Part shown: positions 1 through 11,744 of the stretch, piece by piece
How positions within the stretch are numbered: position 1 is the first letter of the stretch
Layout of the letters: the number at the start of each line of letters is the position of its first letter
Origin: Euclidia mi
Taxonomy: Eukaryota > Arthropoda > Insecta > Lepidoptera > Erebidae
Length of the DNA: 64,000 nucleotides
Assembly: GCA_944739405.2 (NCBI GenBank)
Contig: OX123182.2
Span: 107,177,279-107,241,278, forward strand
Direction of reading: 5' to 3'
Program-made: the position numbers and the translations under genes
Notes under the pieces: model-generated
What the model was told of the DNA's origin: nothing
The model's input: only the letters and a program-made list of their open reading frames with translations
Database searches by the model: none

Positions 1-735
1 CGTTTACAGGAAAAATATGTTTATTTGCCTTTTCAATGCCTATAAGAATATTAAACAATTCATCTGTGTTCAATAGCGATTGATGTAGTATATTAAGCCT
101 ACTAAATGCTCAAGCAGTTTCTACTTCATCTAATCTATTTAACAATATCTAAAAGTTATGTATTAGCAAATTATATGTATTCAATACAAGTGTCTTGCTT
201 CTTTGATACTGAGTTTTGTTTAAAATATCTTCTATTTCATCCATGGTTTTTTCTAATAAAATAAAATTATTTCTCGTTGAATTATTTGTATTTATAAGTG
301 CATCGACCATTTCAGAAATTAAAGTTATTTTATTTATAGCTTGATTTTGCTTAACTTGCATATTATTGATTAAACTGTTATACTTTAATGCATCTTGATT
401 ATCTAAGTTGCCTGTAATGGCTTTAACTATGGAACCAATAGGGTTTATAAGACCTCTCTTAATTCTAATACTAGGTATAAGTTGACTATATTTTTCTAAA
501 GTAATGTTCATTATATATTGAACTTGCAACTCTGCATCTACGATACTACCATCTAATGAATATATGTCTAAATTATCTTTCATATAACTATTAATATCTT
601 TATATTTGTTTACATTATATTCTATATTACTATGTATTAACTCTAAGTCTAAAATTTTAATAATTTCCGAATTATATAAAGTTATTAACGCTTGTCCTTC
701 TTTTACGGGAAGTATGCCTGGATTTTCCTCAATTT
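1..735 (-). pseudogene. Envelope-like (F-type) protein remnant of the LTR element
   Basis: The frame is open from about 728 down to 149 and then continues to the window edge with stops. A dibasic R-x-K-R cleavage-type motif followed by a Gly-rich hydrophobic stretch is visible at 455-466 and below, which matches the fusion-peptide region of insect errantivirus and baculovirus F-like envelope proteins. At least two in-frame stops interrupt the part below 149, and the C-terminal transmembrane part is outside the window. It overlaps or abuts the end of pol, as is usual in this group. It is interpreted as a dead env fragment. Confidence 0.75.
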
Positions 736-2180
736 TCTTTAGTTGAAGGGCCAGGTTGAGGGCTAACTGTCCTAGTATCCATACTGCGTACCTGCGGAGG
801 ACGTTTTATATCTTTAATCGGTACTCTAGTGTCTCGATTCTTTGTCTTTACGGGAACTGTATTTTGATTCACATCACTTGCTATTACTGCCTTTTGGTAT
901 CGGGGCTTATCTTTACTGCGCCTAACATTCACGCCTTTAATATAAACATTATCACCTTCCTTAACTTTGAATTTAGTCTCTCCACCTCATTTATTTTTAA
1001 TTTGAACTTTAGATTCTAACATTTTATTCGTAAGGTATTTATAAAGATATTTAGTTCTTTTCATGTGCTCACTAACGAGTTGTTGTTTATACTGTTAATT
1101 AAAATCTACCTCGAACGCGCCCGATGCGTCTGTATGTCCAAAGACTACTTCGAACGGTGTAAGACCTGTCGATGAATGTATCGACTGATTGTACGACATT
1201 ATAGCATACGTCATAACTGATACGGCATCTGTAATTTTCCTTTCATACTTCGCAAGTCTATATATTTCTGTTATAGTAGAGTGGAAACGTTCTACTATAC
1301 CCATCGAGTTTGGGTTATGAGGAGTACTTATGTGTAACTCTACTTTATAAAATAATAACATTTCTTTTAAGAGGTTATTGTTTAATTCAGAGCCTGGATC
1401 TGAGCTAATCCGTTTAGGAACACCATACAATGAAAAGTATTTCAACAAAGCTCTAACTACTTCTGGGATAGACCTACTAGCTATCTCGAATGCTTGACCC
1501 AGCTTACTAAATGCATCAACAATTGTTGAAAAATAAGTATTTTCTATGGAAAATATATCTATAAATGTTTCCTCAAACGGCTTTGTTTGCGTTTGCGTTA
1601 ATTGTAGTTCTGGTTTTAAAGGCTTTCTATCGTATTTCATTAACTTACATGCTTCACATGAATTAATAATACTGGCAACTGTTTCATGTAAATTATTCCA
1701 GTAACATGTGCGTTTTAAGTGAGCAATTGTTTATTCAATGCCTCTATGACAAGTTTTTCCTATGTGATATTTTAATACTATATTTCTTTGTTCATCTTCG
1801 TCTTCTATATATACTACTCGTTTTGTACATTCGTATATCATTATAGAACCTTTCTTAAACAAACTATTTATAATATTACTGAATAACTGCTTATGTTTAC
1901 TATCCTCGAAATAAATGAAATATTTAATCTTCGGCCTAACATATTCTTTTAAAAATCGTTTAACTATCTCAGGATTTTCTAACGGACTTCTAATATATTT
2001 TGCCTATCTCGCGAAAGATCTTTAACTGTCAACTCATTTCTATTCCACGTATAAACTAATATTCGATTGGGTTTCGTGTCAATAGCTTCGTCTAGAATTG
2101 GAATATCGGAGGAATCTGTATTTTCCTCGGAATGTATAGTAACTATTGTGGATTCATCCTTTTCCGATGCTGTAGCGGTT
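729..2180 (-). pseudogene. Integrase region of the LTR element, interrupted
   Basis: The catalytic core is open from 1640 to 1095. It shows the three acidic positions of a DDE integrase: an Asp in IDIFS near its start, an Asp in SSDPGS, and a Glu in VERFHS. The region from 2180 to 1640 should hold the zinc-binding N-terminal domain but is split between frames. A TAA follows the core at about 1095, and a basic C-terminal tail (729-932) lies in another frame. The core looks intact, but the frame around it is broken, so a working integrase is unlikely from this copy. Confidence 0.8.
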
Positions 2181-2183
2181 TTA

Positions 2184-4405
2184 CTATCTCGATTTTCTCG
2201 ATGTCATCTCATTTTCATCGTCATATGAGATAACAATAGAGTCTGGGAAATTTATTTGAGTGGAAAAATGATCTTTATCTAACGCATTAAGTTTTATTCG
2301 TGACAATGCAGATGCATTGGCGTTCTGTTTACATGCGTTGCCATTCTGTTTACCCGGCTTGTATTTAATATCGTAATCATATTCATCTAATCTAAGTCTC
2401 CAACGAGTTAAGCGACTACCAGGTTCTTTAAAATTCTGTAACCATACAAGCGGTCTATGATCACTTAATATCGTGAATTTTCTACCATATAAATACGGTC
2501 TTAAGTGCTTACATGCCCATATTACAGCTAGTAATTCTTTTTCTATGGTGCTATAGCAGGTTTCTGCATCATTTAACATTCTACTAGCATAAGCTACAGG
2601 CTTATCACTGCCGACAGGGCCTTGTGATAATACGGCACCGGTCGCATAGTTTGATGCGTCAGTTGTTAATAAAAATGGTTTATCGAAATCTGGAAATTGA
2701 AGTAAAGGTGCATTTGTTAGCAGTTCTTTACACTTTTCGAATGCGTTTATGTATTCTGTATTTAATACTATCTTTCTACCTTTCTTTAGACAACTTGTTA
2801 ACGGTTGTGTGATTTTACTAAAGTCTTTTATAAATTTCCTATAATAACCTACTAATCCAAGAAAACTTTTTATTTCCGTTTGCGTTTTCGGAATCGGAAA
2901 ATTTAATACAGCTTTTATTTTATCATTATTCGGTTTTAAACCGTCCTTAGAAATAGTATGTCCTAAGTACAAAACTTCTTTCCTTTAAAATTCACACTTA
3001 TCTAACGTAACTTTAAGATTTGTTTCTCTTAACCTAATTTTCCTTAGTTTTTCTATGTGTTGAGGTAAACTATTTGAAAAAACTATTATGTCATCTAAGT
3101 AAACTAAGCAATGGATACCCTGCAGACCTCTGAGCACGTTATCCATAGCTCTCTGAAAAGTGGCAGGAGCCGTCTTCAAACCAAAGGGCATTCGAGTAAA
3201 CTCGTAATGTCCCGACTGCGTAGTGAATGCTGTCTTCGGTTGATCTGCTTCATGGACCTCCAATTGATGGTAACCACTTGCTAGATCGATCATAGGAAAA
3301 TAGGACGCTTTTCCTAGCCTATCAAACAAGTCTGTAATGTTTGGTAACGGATACTTATCGTCTATTGTGATTTCGTTTAACCTACGGTAATCTATAACCA
3401 TCCTATACTTTTTCTCGCCAGATGCATCCATTTTCTTGGGTACGAGATGCACTGCAGCACTCCACGGTGAGTGGGATTCTTTAATAACATTATTCTCTAA
3501 TAATTTATTAACTTGTCTTTGAATTTCCTCATTTTGGGCATTGGGTTGCCTATACTGGCAAATATATATAGGATCTTCGTTTAGAGTCCTAATCCTATGC
3601 TTAACGGAGTTTGAGAAAGATAAGGGTATTTTCTCGCAATGGAAAATATCTTTATATTCTGCGCATAACTTTTCTGTGTGCGATTTTTCCTCGTTATTTA
3701 AATGATCTAACCTTAACTTGGACAAATTTTCCTCTAAAATACATTCTAAATTTAAACTATTATCTTTACTTAAATTATTAACAAAACACGGTTCCTTATC
3801 CAACCTAACAATATCTACGGGTCTATCGAACGTAATTGTAACTGATTCGTTTGTGGTGTTTTGTATGACTGTCTGAGCGAACGAGTCTATACACGTAACC
3901 ATCGCGTCTGGCATACGAACTCCAGGACTAAATTCCGTAAATCTAAATAAACCTGTACCGTTCTCTAGAACTGTCGGGATTTTTACCCTATTTTCCGATG
4001 TAGGCGGTAACTTAATATAATAAAAATGTTTATACCAGATGGGTATATCCGTAAACTTAGTTTTTAACACTTGACGTTTCATGTCAATACTAGCCTCTAG
4101 TTGTCTTAATAAATCTATACCTATTAATCCATCGTAACATTTATCGACGTCATATATATAGAAAGTATGGGACATATTCGTGCGAAATGTCTTCGGCAAC
4201 GGAATATGTACTACTTCATTATGGTTGCTCCAACCATGCGTACTATAAACTTCGAAATACTTATTTAATTTAAAACGAGAAAAGAATTGATTTGCTTTTT
4301 GCGGACTTATAAACGAACGTGTGCTACCTGTATCAATTAAAAATATAGCGTCTATTTCTGGTAGCTGTATATATGGTAGGCTTAGGCTATTACTATAGTT
4401 TAATT
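2184..4405 (-). pseudogene. Protease, reverse transcriptase and RNase H of the LTR element
   Basis: A retropepsin DTG motif lies at 4326-4334, followed by the reverse transcriptase open from about 4199 to 2985. The RT contains the PFGLKTAPATFQ block and the catalytic YLDD at 3090-3101. An in-frame TAA sits at about 2982-2984, after which the same frame continues as the RT connection and RNase H domain (LLTTDAS and LLAVIWACKHLRPYLYGR blocks) to 2184. The enzyme would copy element RNA in virus-like particles, but the stop separates polymerase from RNase H in this copy. Assignment to the Ty3/Gypsy superfamily is secure; the exact family is not determined. Confidence 0.88.
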
Positions 4406-4408
4406 TAA

Positions 4409-5541
4409 TTATTTCTCTTGGTCTCCTTGTGAGGCCTCTATATGAAAATTGCCCGTCGGTGGTGAAATTTCATAATTATTTCTATACTCGTTTGCCTGTT
4501 GCGGCGTATAGAATATATCGCTATCATTATAAGTCATATTATTCCGTACGGTTCTCATAGACGCGTCAACGTTTGGCTTCGGAGGGTTTTGTGGATTATT
4601 ATTTAACCCAAAACGGAACTGATTATTCGGGTTCATTTTAAAGAATCCCGATTGTTTATAGTTGTTAACAGTTCGCGGAAACTGTTGTTGAGGCTGACTA
4701 TAAAAAGGTCTATTATTATTATAATTAGATCTATAACCTTGCGGTTGTTGAGGCGTAAACTTATTATTTGTATTTGGTGTAAAGTTTGACTTAAAAGGGG
4801 GTTTATACTGTTGATGTAGAGAAATACCAAATTTAAAGTTATTCGATGTAAATGGTTTTACAACATTTTGTGGGTTAGCTACATTCTGCGATAATGGCGA
4901 AGAAAATGAGCTATACGCTTTGTTTTTATGTCTCGCGTTATAACGTGTCTGAAAGTTGGCTTCTTCAGTGACAACGTTGAGGGCAGATTCTAACGTAGTA
5001 CAACGGTTTAGTCTAACGAATTTAATTAAGTCTTGTGGTTAATTATATGTAAAAACATTTAACGCGGTATTATTATATATAATATATTTTGCTGCCTTTA
5101 TGCCTTCGTCACTTAAGAGGTTTACATTAGGTATGAGCGAACTCCTACAGTTCTGTATTCTGTGGCATAAATCTATATACGATTCTCCTGACTTAATTTT
5201 AATGTTTCCTAATTCTATGGCAATGCACGCCTCTGAACGCTGAAATGTTCTGGATCGCTGAAATGTTGGATCAGTAATTCTTTAAACTGATCCCCTGAAG
5301 CTATATTTTGCCTTACACTAACTAACACGGCTGCCTTTCCTATTAACCTACTTGTAATAACATGGTATAAATAAGCTAACTGTGCAGGATTGTTATGCCC
5401 TCTAAAACTAGTAATAACGTATTTACATTTTGTGATAAAAAGATTTAATAATTTTTCGTCCCCGTCAAAGCGTGGGATAATACATTGGAATTCTTTAGGA
5501 ATTAACGCTATTTGACTTATATTCAAAATAATAGTAAACAA
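4409..5541 (-). pseudogene. Gag remnant of the LTR element
   Basis: The N-terminal part (5541-5215) has the IPRFDGDEKLLNLFI block found in errantivirus Gag capsid domains. The frame then shifts near 5215. The C-terminal part, read through to 4409, is rich in Asn, Gln and Pro and ends close to the protease frame, as expected for the nucleocapsid-like tail of this group. A TAA interrupts the middle near 5041. No CCHC zinc knuckle was seen. Gag would form the particle; here it is broken by at least one frameshift and one stop. Confidence 0.7.
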
Positions 5542-5867
5542 TTACACACACAAAAATAGAGCAAAAAAATAACTTAACTAAGTGTAAATTCAGCTATTTT
5601 GGCATAAAAATACACGATACAGTAACGATGGCGATTTTTGGTCCAGTTAGATGAATGGATAGTACACGAGGATATGGAAATACAGTGCGAAAAGGATTTA
5701 CTCACATTAGACTGCTTCCCCTCATGACGAGCTTCTCTCCGGTCCGTAGCTTCTTGCGGTATTTGACGAATTTGTATTTGTAGATTCTCAAACCTAGGCC
5801 TATGCGCTCCGACCGACGTTGCGTACCGATTTGTGTGTACCGGAACGACGACTTCTACGCGATACTA

Positions 5868-5887
5868 GATCCGACCCGACTGCACCA
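5868..5887 (-). promoter_or_regulatory. Primer-binding site, tRNA-Ser-like
   Basis: On the minus strand this reads TGGTGCAGTCGGGTCGGATC, close to the tRNA-Ser-type primer-binding site used by several Gypsy-group elements. It lies between gag and the putative LTR, where minus-strand DNA synthesis would be primed. Confidence 0.65.
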
Positions 5888-6233
5888 GTCAAATTTATTA
5901 AGACATGTTTACTTAAAAAATATTTATTTAATTAAATAAACTTGTGCTTCGCAGAGCACTTGCAGTGTTACGACGACAGAGAGGAACTCACTAATTCTAT
6001 ATGATACAGGTCTCTTTATACTAAACAAATGTGTCACGCAATGTCACGTGGTTTCATGGGGTCTTGGTGGTCTTCCAGAAAGAAGGAATCATAATATTTA
6101 ATGGTTATGGATTTGGCGATCGTAAACTTTATTGTAATCACGTATTTAATATATGAAACCAAGTAACATGACAATCATTACGTAACGTCATCCTATAGTT
6201 ATTGTTTGGAGTGGGTGAGCAGGCTGCATAACT
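5888..6233 (-). repeat. Putative 5' LTR
   Basis: It directly follows the primer-binding site on the upstream side. On the minus strand it contains a TATAAAG box at 6013-6021 and AATAAA signals at 5894-5899 and 5923-5928, in the order expected for U3, R and U5. The outer boundary is uncertain because the partner LTR is not in the window and no target-site duplication could be read. Confidence 0.5.
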
Positions 6234-6305
6234 AGGTACAGTTGCAGATTTAAGTCAAAGTAGAGGCAGCACACATTTCTTATAATGTGTGCATAGAAAA
6301 TTCTA

Positions 6306-6490
6306 GCGTAATTGACTGACAGACAACGCTCAAACTACGGGGTGCAAGAAGCTTAAATATGGCATGTAAGTTCCGTGGGGACTGTTATAGGGCGGTGCAC
6401 CAGGCATGAATATCCTGAAATTCCCACGGTATCGAGAAAAAACGATTAACTTAAAACAAAATATGCGGGCGTGGCTGCGCGCATCCTCTA
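6306..6490 (-). repeat. Dispersed repeat family A, copy 1
   Basis: One of about eight copies in the window of a ~200-bp repeat. In forward orientation it starts near AGAGGACGCCAGCAGCTACG and ends with GTCTGTCAGTCAGTCAGTAA, then a TATATATA-rich tail. No reading frame is conserved and no pol III boxes are evident. The 3'-anchored copies and simple tail suggest a non-LTR-mobilised non-autonomous element, which is inference. This copy abuts the 5'-truncated LINE that follows. Confidence 0.6.
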
Positions 6491-7559
6491 ATAAGATACA
6501 TTGATCAGGAAATTACATCACTATGGTTTAAGTAGTTCTGCTCTGCATCTTCTTACTTCATATTTGAGTAAAGGGATTCAGAGAGTTGATGTCAACGGGA
6601 CGCGTTCGCATGGGTCTGTAGTCAAAATGGGCGTCCCACAGGGTTCAATCCTCGGTCCTTTTTTATTTTTAGTTTGTATTAATGACTTACCACACCTCGT
6701 CAATGATAAGCACGGGATAGTACTGTTTGCTGATGATACCTCACTTTTATTTAAATTAAAAAGACAACAAATTGATATGGACGATGTAAACATTGCTATC
6801 TCAAAGGTGGTTCGCTGGTTTGAGGTTAACAACCTGCTTTTAAGTAGACTAAAAACTAAATGTATTTGATTTTTGATGCCTAGCGTCAAACAAGTGAACA
6901 CCTCAGTAAAGGTTAAGGATGATGTGTTGGATCTTGTGGATAACACCAAATTTTTAGGCATTACACTAGATTCTAAGCTGCAATGGGGACCACTTATTTG
7001 TAAATTGTCGAATAGACTCAGCTCTGCAGCATACGCAGGCAGGAAAATTCGCCAGTTAACTGACATTGACACTGCCAGGCTTGTATATCATAGCTATTTT
7101 CATAGTATAATGTCATACGGAATTCTCCTTTGGGGAAATGCTGCCGACATTCAGACCATCTTTGTTCTGCAGAAAAGAGCTATTCGAGCAATTTATAATT
7201 TGGATTATGGGGCTTCGATAAGAAATAAATTCAAGGAAATAAACATTTTAACAGTTGCAAGCCAGTACATTTATTCCAACCTAATATATTTATTCCAAAA
7301 CAAGGCCTCATACTCAAAGAAAAGTGATATCCACAATTTGAATACTAGAAATAAGAGTAAGCTAGTAGTGCCGGCTACCCGGCTAGAGAAAATAAAAAAA
7401 TCTTTTCAAGGCCAATGTGTGCGCTTTTACAATAAAGTGCCAAGCAATATTCAAAATTTAAGTTATAATAAATTCAAAAAGATTATAAAACGTAAACTTT
7501 GCCAAAAAGGGTACTATTCAGTGCTAGATTATATTGAAGATAAAAATGCTTGGGATTAA
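6491..7559 (+). pseudogene. 5'-truncated Jockey/CR1-like LINE: reverse transcriptase C-terminal half
   Basis: The frame opens inside the RT domain, without the fingers, and carries the GVPQGSILGP block, the catalytic FADD at 6726-6737 and a long thumb and C-terminal region ending in KGYYSVLDYIEDKNAWD. One in-frame TGA at 6867-6869 interrupts it. The upstream endonuclease and ORF1 are absent, as is typical of 5'-truncated LINE insertions. It is clearly related to the LINE at 35.5-40.4 kb (shared FLGITLD, LTDIDTARLVY and SYGILLWG blocks) but from a diverged subfamily. The clade is given from the RT motifs and APE-type relatives; Daphne-like is possible. Confidence 0.85.
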
Positions 7560-7793
7560 TTTGCTCGGTCCCACAGGCTACTTATGTTTGATTAGTGTTA
7601 AGTTTCATGTGAGTGTGAGTCATTGTGTCTATATTATGCTAGTTAGTACTTTTATATTATTATTAAAAAAGCCTTATTAATTGATAACAACATTATAGAC
7701 ATACCAGCTCATATACCTATGAAAAATTCAATGTAGTTACTAAGTTTTTAAATAATAATAATAATAATAATAATAATGTATAATAATAATAAT
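7560..7793 (+). repeat. LINE 3' untranslated region and (AAT)n tail
   Basis: About 190 bases of AT-rich sequence follow the LINE stop codon and end in AAT/TAATAA repeats at 7752-7793. A microsatellite tail of this kind is typical for this LINE group. A tRNA-derived SINE begins directly after it in the opposite orientation. Confidence 0.6.
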
Positions 7794-8044
7794 ATTCTAC
7801 CACATTCACACAACACCATCTAGTCCCAAACTAAGCAGAGCTTGTACTATGGGTACTAGACAATGGATAAACATACATATATACTTTTTTTTTTTGTAAA
7901 TAGATACATATTATACATAGAAACACCCAGACCAAGACAAACATCCATGTTCACGCACACAAATGTTTGACTTGAGCGGGAATCGAACCCGCGACCTTCG
8001 GCGTGGCAATCGCTTACACTACCGCTACGCCAACCGGTCGTCAA
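7794..8044 (-). mobile_element. tRNA-derived SINE family S1, copy 1
   Basis: On the minus strand the head has a pol III box A (GGTTGGCGTAGCGG region) and a box B complement at 7981-7990. The body shares its sequence with the copy at 15.3 kb, including the CTTGGTCTGGGTGTTTCTA segment and the TTAGTTTGGGACTAGATGG tail. The length of ~250 bp and the tRNA-like head indicate a SINE. It is not a functional tRNA gene because no cloverleaf can be completed. Confidence 0.75.
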
Positions 8045-8281
8045 ATTGTATAGAATCAAGACGTAGAAAAGAGTGGCCCGGAGTTTCTTGCCTGATTCTT
8101 CTCACGAGGCTCTACTTTCTGAACAGGCATGTTTTTCAATGCTCAACTATGTTAATATGCATTTAAAGTTACTTTTTTTTTTTTATTTGTATGACTTTCT
8201 GACTAACTCTTCACATAATGCGAAAAGGCATGTGCCCAGCCGAGGGACAAATTATGTTGATTCTACTGTGTAGTCTCACAC

Positions 8282-8450
8282 CCAATTCAGGGTAAAATCT
8301 TTTCAACTGATTTAAGCTGTTTGTGTGCTATTGGCAACAAAATATAATTCTCACTGTTGTGTCCAATTCAGGGTAAAATCTTTTTAAACTGATTTTAAGC
8401 TGTTGATGTGCTATGGGCAAGAAAACAGTCATATTTCTCGCTGTTGTGTC
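8282..8450. repeat. Two-unit tandem duplication (~85 bp units)
   Basis: Units 8282-8362 and 8363-8450 both start with CCAATTCAGGGTAAAATCTT and end with CTGTTGTGT. They differ by several substitutions and small indels, so the duplication is not recent. Confidence 0.75.
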
Positions 8451-8937
8451 CTTGTTATTGAAACTAGCTAACTCTGGTTATACACTGAAAGGCGATGCTG
8501 TAGACCGATCTATTTTTAACTTTCCTCTACATTAAAGTGTTAAAGTAAGCGAACAAAGTGTAAGCCAAAATGGAGAGCCATTAAACAAGTTGCGGCGTAG
8601 TTTGAAACTTAAATAGTATCCAGAACGCAGCAACCGTGGCGGCACGGCTTAGAGTAGACTTGCTTGTACCTAACTATTCTAGCCGCACTTGATTGGCGTG
8701 ACTGTGCAACGATCGATGCTTGTAGTATTTCCTTCAGTAATGAAATCGTTGATAATTGTCCCAAGTCGCAAGTCTCGGTGTGTACATACACCACTCATTT
8801 AAGCTGCACAGAAATGACACACGCAGAGAAGGTTATATGATGATAATCAAATAGCAAACACGCACACATTGAAAAGCAATATGCATCTTATGATGATAGT
8901 GTTTTTTACGCATGGCCGTAAAAATCTGTGGCCTAAC
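8451..8937. other. Non-coding stretch, nothing recognised
   Basis: AT-rich sequence with only short chance reading frames. No repeat shared with the rest of the window was seen. Confidence 0.4.
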
Positions 8938-9012
8938 TAGTCAATTCGTCTAGTGGTTAGTAAGTCTGATTGTAAAACTGGAGAGCGTGGATCCTACTGC
9001 CACGCAGGACAT
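8938..9012 (+). repeat. Degenerate tRNA-like SINE head
   Basis: It contains TCTAGTGGTTAGTAAG, resembling pol III box A, followed 40 bases later by an inverted GCGTGG/CCACGC pair in the T-arm position. The box B is poor, so this is a weak call of an old SINE head. Confidence 0.35.
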
Positions 9013-9055
9013 ATGTTTGCACGATGAGGACGATTATTGGGTATAATTTATCTGT

Positions 9056-9249
9056 ATAGAATAATACAACATCTTTGCATTACTGACTGACTGACAGACA
9101 ACGCAGAGCTGAAACTATTAGGCGCAAGAAGCTGCAATTTGGCATTTTCATTGGGGAGCTTAAGGATTGTCAAAAATGCCCAGGGGGATGGGTAAAAAAG
9201 GTTTAATTTAAAAAAATGTGCGGTTGTGTCTGCGGGCGTCCTCTTGTCT
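9056..9249 (-). repeat. Dispersed repeat family A, copy 2
   Basis: Full-length but diverged copy of family A. The ACTGACTGACTGACAGACAAC end and the GCGGGCGTCCTCTTG end are both present, in minus orientation. Confidence 0.6.
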
Positions 9250-9263
9250 ATTATAAATATGTA

Positions 9264-9345
9264 TGTCATCATCATCATCAGTCCTACCCATAAACTGTCC
9301 CACTGCTGGGCACGGGCTTCTTCTCACTTTGTGAAGGGTATGTAT
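9264..9345 (-). repeat. 3' tail fragment of an RTE-like LINE or its SINE, (GAT)n-ended
   Basis: Read on the minus strand it ends with a GCCCAGCAGTGGGACAG block followed by (GAT)n. The same block closes the LINE remnant at 14.9-15.1 kb and, in altered form, the SINE family S3 copies. Confidence 0.6.
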
Positions 9346-10571
9346 GTAGTGCTTGAGAAATGGTATGTTTTTCTGGTCACTATAGTACAGGCTCTACCTC
9401 GATAGGTATCAGATAGCCGCGTGTGGATTATCTGGGTATACATTTTTATAATTATATCAAAATAAGCAATCACCCGACCATTATCATGCAGCATGGCAGT
9501 AAAGCTTATAAAACTGCGCTTTACATAACTATTTTAAATGCAAGCTAAACTAGGCCACTTTTAGTATAAATGTTTAGCCAGTGTTCCATATTCATACTAA
9601 TTGTTCCAGTGCTTAGTATAACGAGCAGTTTAGGGCTAACATCGACGCAGGTGGTGTAATCACTGTGATCACCAATTATAAGACGCCAGCCTACCTTATA
9701 AACACATTTGTATAACCCGTGATTAGTGTTCAAGTGGTTGATAATGTCATATTTCTAAACAACTTCTATTGTTCAAGATTGTACATATTAAGAGCCGCAT
9801 AAGTCTAGTAGGTCTTATTATAAATATCGGTAATGCTAGTCTTTTTGCTACCGCCTGTTAGGAATAAAATAAAAGAATCATATAATTTATAACCATAAAT
9901 CCTCCACCCTTTTCCACGTCCCACTTGCTTGATGTTATTTATGCAGTGCAGTAACGATGTTTATTTATCAATGACATCGCATCGGGTCGCGTTGCCAATT
10001 TGCCGGCAATTAAGTATAAATCAATTAAGCAGCCGCTGCGTCCCTGTGGCACGCGCTGTGATATGTAACGTGAAGCGCAGCGTGTACCAACATCGGTAAG
10101 TAAGGGTCTGCGTACACTCGGCTTCTTACATCGCCATCATCATCATTGTTTTAGCGTTATCCCGTTTACAACCAACACTTTCGCCTTGGAACCCGGTGTG
10201 CGTTTTATAGTCTTACGAGATCGGATAGAATACCAGATTTTCTTCATACTATATTTTGGCTAAGTTACTATATAAGTTACTATATTTTAACAAGGTTCTC
10301 ACATACCCTGTACTAATGTAGGACGAGCAATGACCATGGCATTGTCTATCCAGTCACTATGGGCGTACTAGTTACGCTATTCGTTCATAAAGCTGAACGC
10401 ACGGCTTACATCAATATATGATATGCAATAATTGCTAAAATGGTGATTTTAAAAAATGACAGACATTGGTAGTGTGAATCAGTGACCGGCGCGGCGTCTG
10501 CAACAACCAAAAAAAATGAAAGCGATGCGAGCCTGTTTACAATATATACTCTTTGTCTGGTACCGAAGATT
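9346..10571. other. Non-coding stretch, nothing recognised
   Basis: AT-rich with short frames only. A CpG-richer patch around 9980-10090 shows no coding potential. Confidence 0.4.
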
Positions 10572-10640
10572 TACGAAGAAGCTTGTACTATGGGTATTAG
10601 ACAATGGATAGACATACATACATATATACTTTTTTAAATA
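10572..10640 (-). repeat. SINE family S1 fragment
   Basis: It contains the TACTATGGGTATTAGACAATGG segment and the following ACATAC run seen in the 7.8 and 15.3 kb SINEs; head and end are missing. Confidence 0.55.
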
Positions 10641-10769
10641 AAAATAATTAATTTATTTATTTTTAAATAATATTTAATGCATAAAGTTATAAGGAAAAAC
10701 AAAATTTTTAAAGAAAATTTTGTGAAATCACACCTCAACCGAAATATAAAACTGTACTGAATCGCAACC

Positions 10770-11574
10770 TACGTTCAGCTTTTAGGGTTTCGTAGCCAAA
10801 ACTGGCAAAAATGGAATAAACGTTCTTAAAACCATTATTTATCGAAGTCAATCGTTTGAATTAGTGTCCCTCCTCTAATTTCAAAGTACCTAAGGGAATG
10901 ACAAATCTAAAAAAAAGATCGTAATATAAACTTCCAACGAAATTTGGTTTGAACGATATCTAGTCAGCATTTTCTGAGATAACGCACATGTTCAAAAACC
11001 GCAAATACGTATAACTTTATCATTTAGACAAACACTATAGAAAACAACGTTATTTTTGGTGATAAAAAGGTGATAATGATATTTGGTTAGGTGATGCAAA
11101 AGGGTATGTTAAGTGGAAAACTCAACTACGGAAGCGTTCATGGGTGATTCAGACTCGCATTTGATTTAATTATTTAATATTAAAGTAGGTTCAACCTACT
11201 ATACAATAATTTGGACACGTGTTGCGGCGGCAACCTTGTGCATCGCGCAATACCGGCGACACAAAGCGACCGCAGCGCGAATGTTGACGACAACTGCACA
11301 ACCACTCGTGCGATAAGCGCACATGGACATTGACGTAATGTACTCGCCTGCTTTAGACCTCGTGTTGCTTTTGACGTAGCCTGAGTATTCTTTGTAATCG
11401 TTGACTGAATACTTATAAAGTAGGGTACTTTATAACTATTAATAGATAGAAATCTATTAAAAAACCGTATTAAAATTCGTTGCGTAGTTTTTAAGATTTA
11501 AGCATACATAGACAGACAGAAGACAGACTTTGTTTTAAACTATAATTGTAGTGATATTTATTTCAAATAATTAG
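10770..11574. repeat. Fragments of old dispersed repeats
   Basis: 10775-10830 has the GGGTTTCGTAGCCAAAACTGG type segment common in moth interspersed repeats. 11410-11574 has a GTAGTTTTTAAGATTTAAGC plus ACAGACAGA stretch typical of non-LTR or Helitron-type 3' regions. Both are short and diverged, and family names cannot be assigned from the sequence alone. Confidence 0.35.
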
Positions 11575-11744
11575 CGGAAGATACCCGCATCTACAGGCGC
11601 AATATTTTTAACTTAGTTGTTTCTTCCCATTTAGTGGGAATTAGGGAAATCGTTTCTTAGTATACCCCGACGGTCGCCACCAATAGTTTCAGCGGTGCAT
11701 TGTCTGTCAGTCAGTCAGTAATGGAAGAATTTTATATATACAGA
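11575..11744 (+). repeat. Dispersed repeat family A, copy 3
   Basis: The 3' half with TTGTCTGTCAGTCAGTCAGT and the TATATATA tail is clear. The 5' half is diverged. Confidence 0.55.

Larger units (their letters stand above)
1..6233 (-). mobile_element. Errantivirus-like (Gypsy group) LTR retrotransposon, 3' end outside window
   Basis: Read on the minus strand the order is putative 5' LTR, primer-binding site, Gag, protease, reverse transcriptase, RNase H, integrase and an F-type envelope-like reading frame, which is the layout of insect Gypsy-group errantiviruses. The window begins inside env, so the 3' LTR and the LTR-LTR comparison that would date the insertion are missing. Every reading frame carries stops or frameshifts, so this copy looks inactive. 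The LTR-distal edge near 6233 is a guess from an ACT end on the plus strand. Confidence 0.85.

Noticed and set aside
4633..4830. 65-codon frame in the gag region
   Set aside because: It is an out-of-frame shadow of the Asn/Gln-rich Gag tail.
7963..8059. tRNA gene at the SINE head
   Set aside because: Box A and box B are present but the cloverleaf cannot be completed, and the same head recurs with a SINE body at 15.3 kb.
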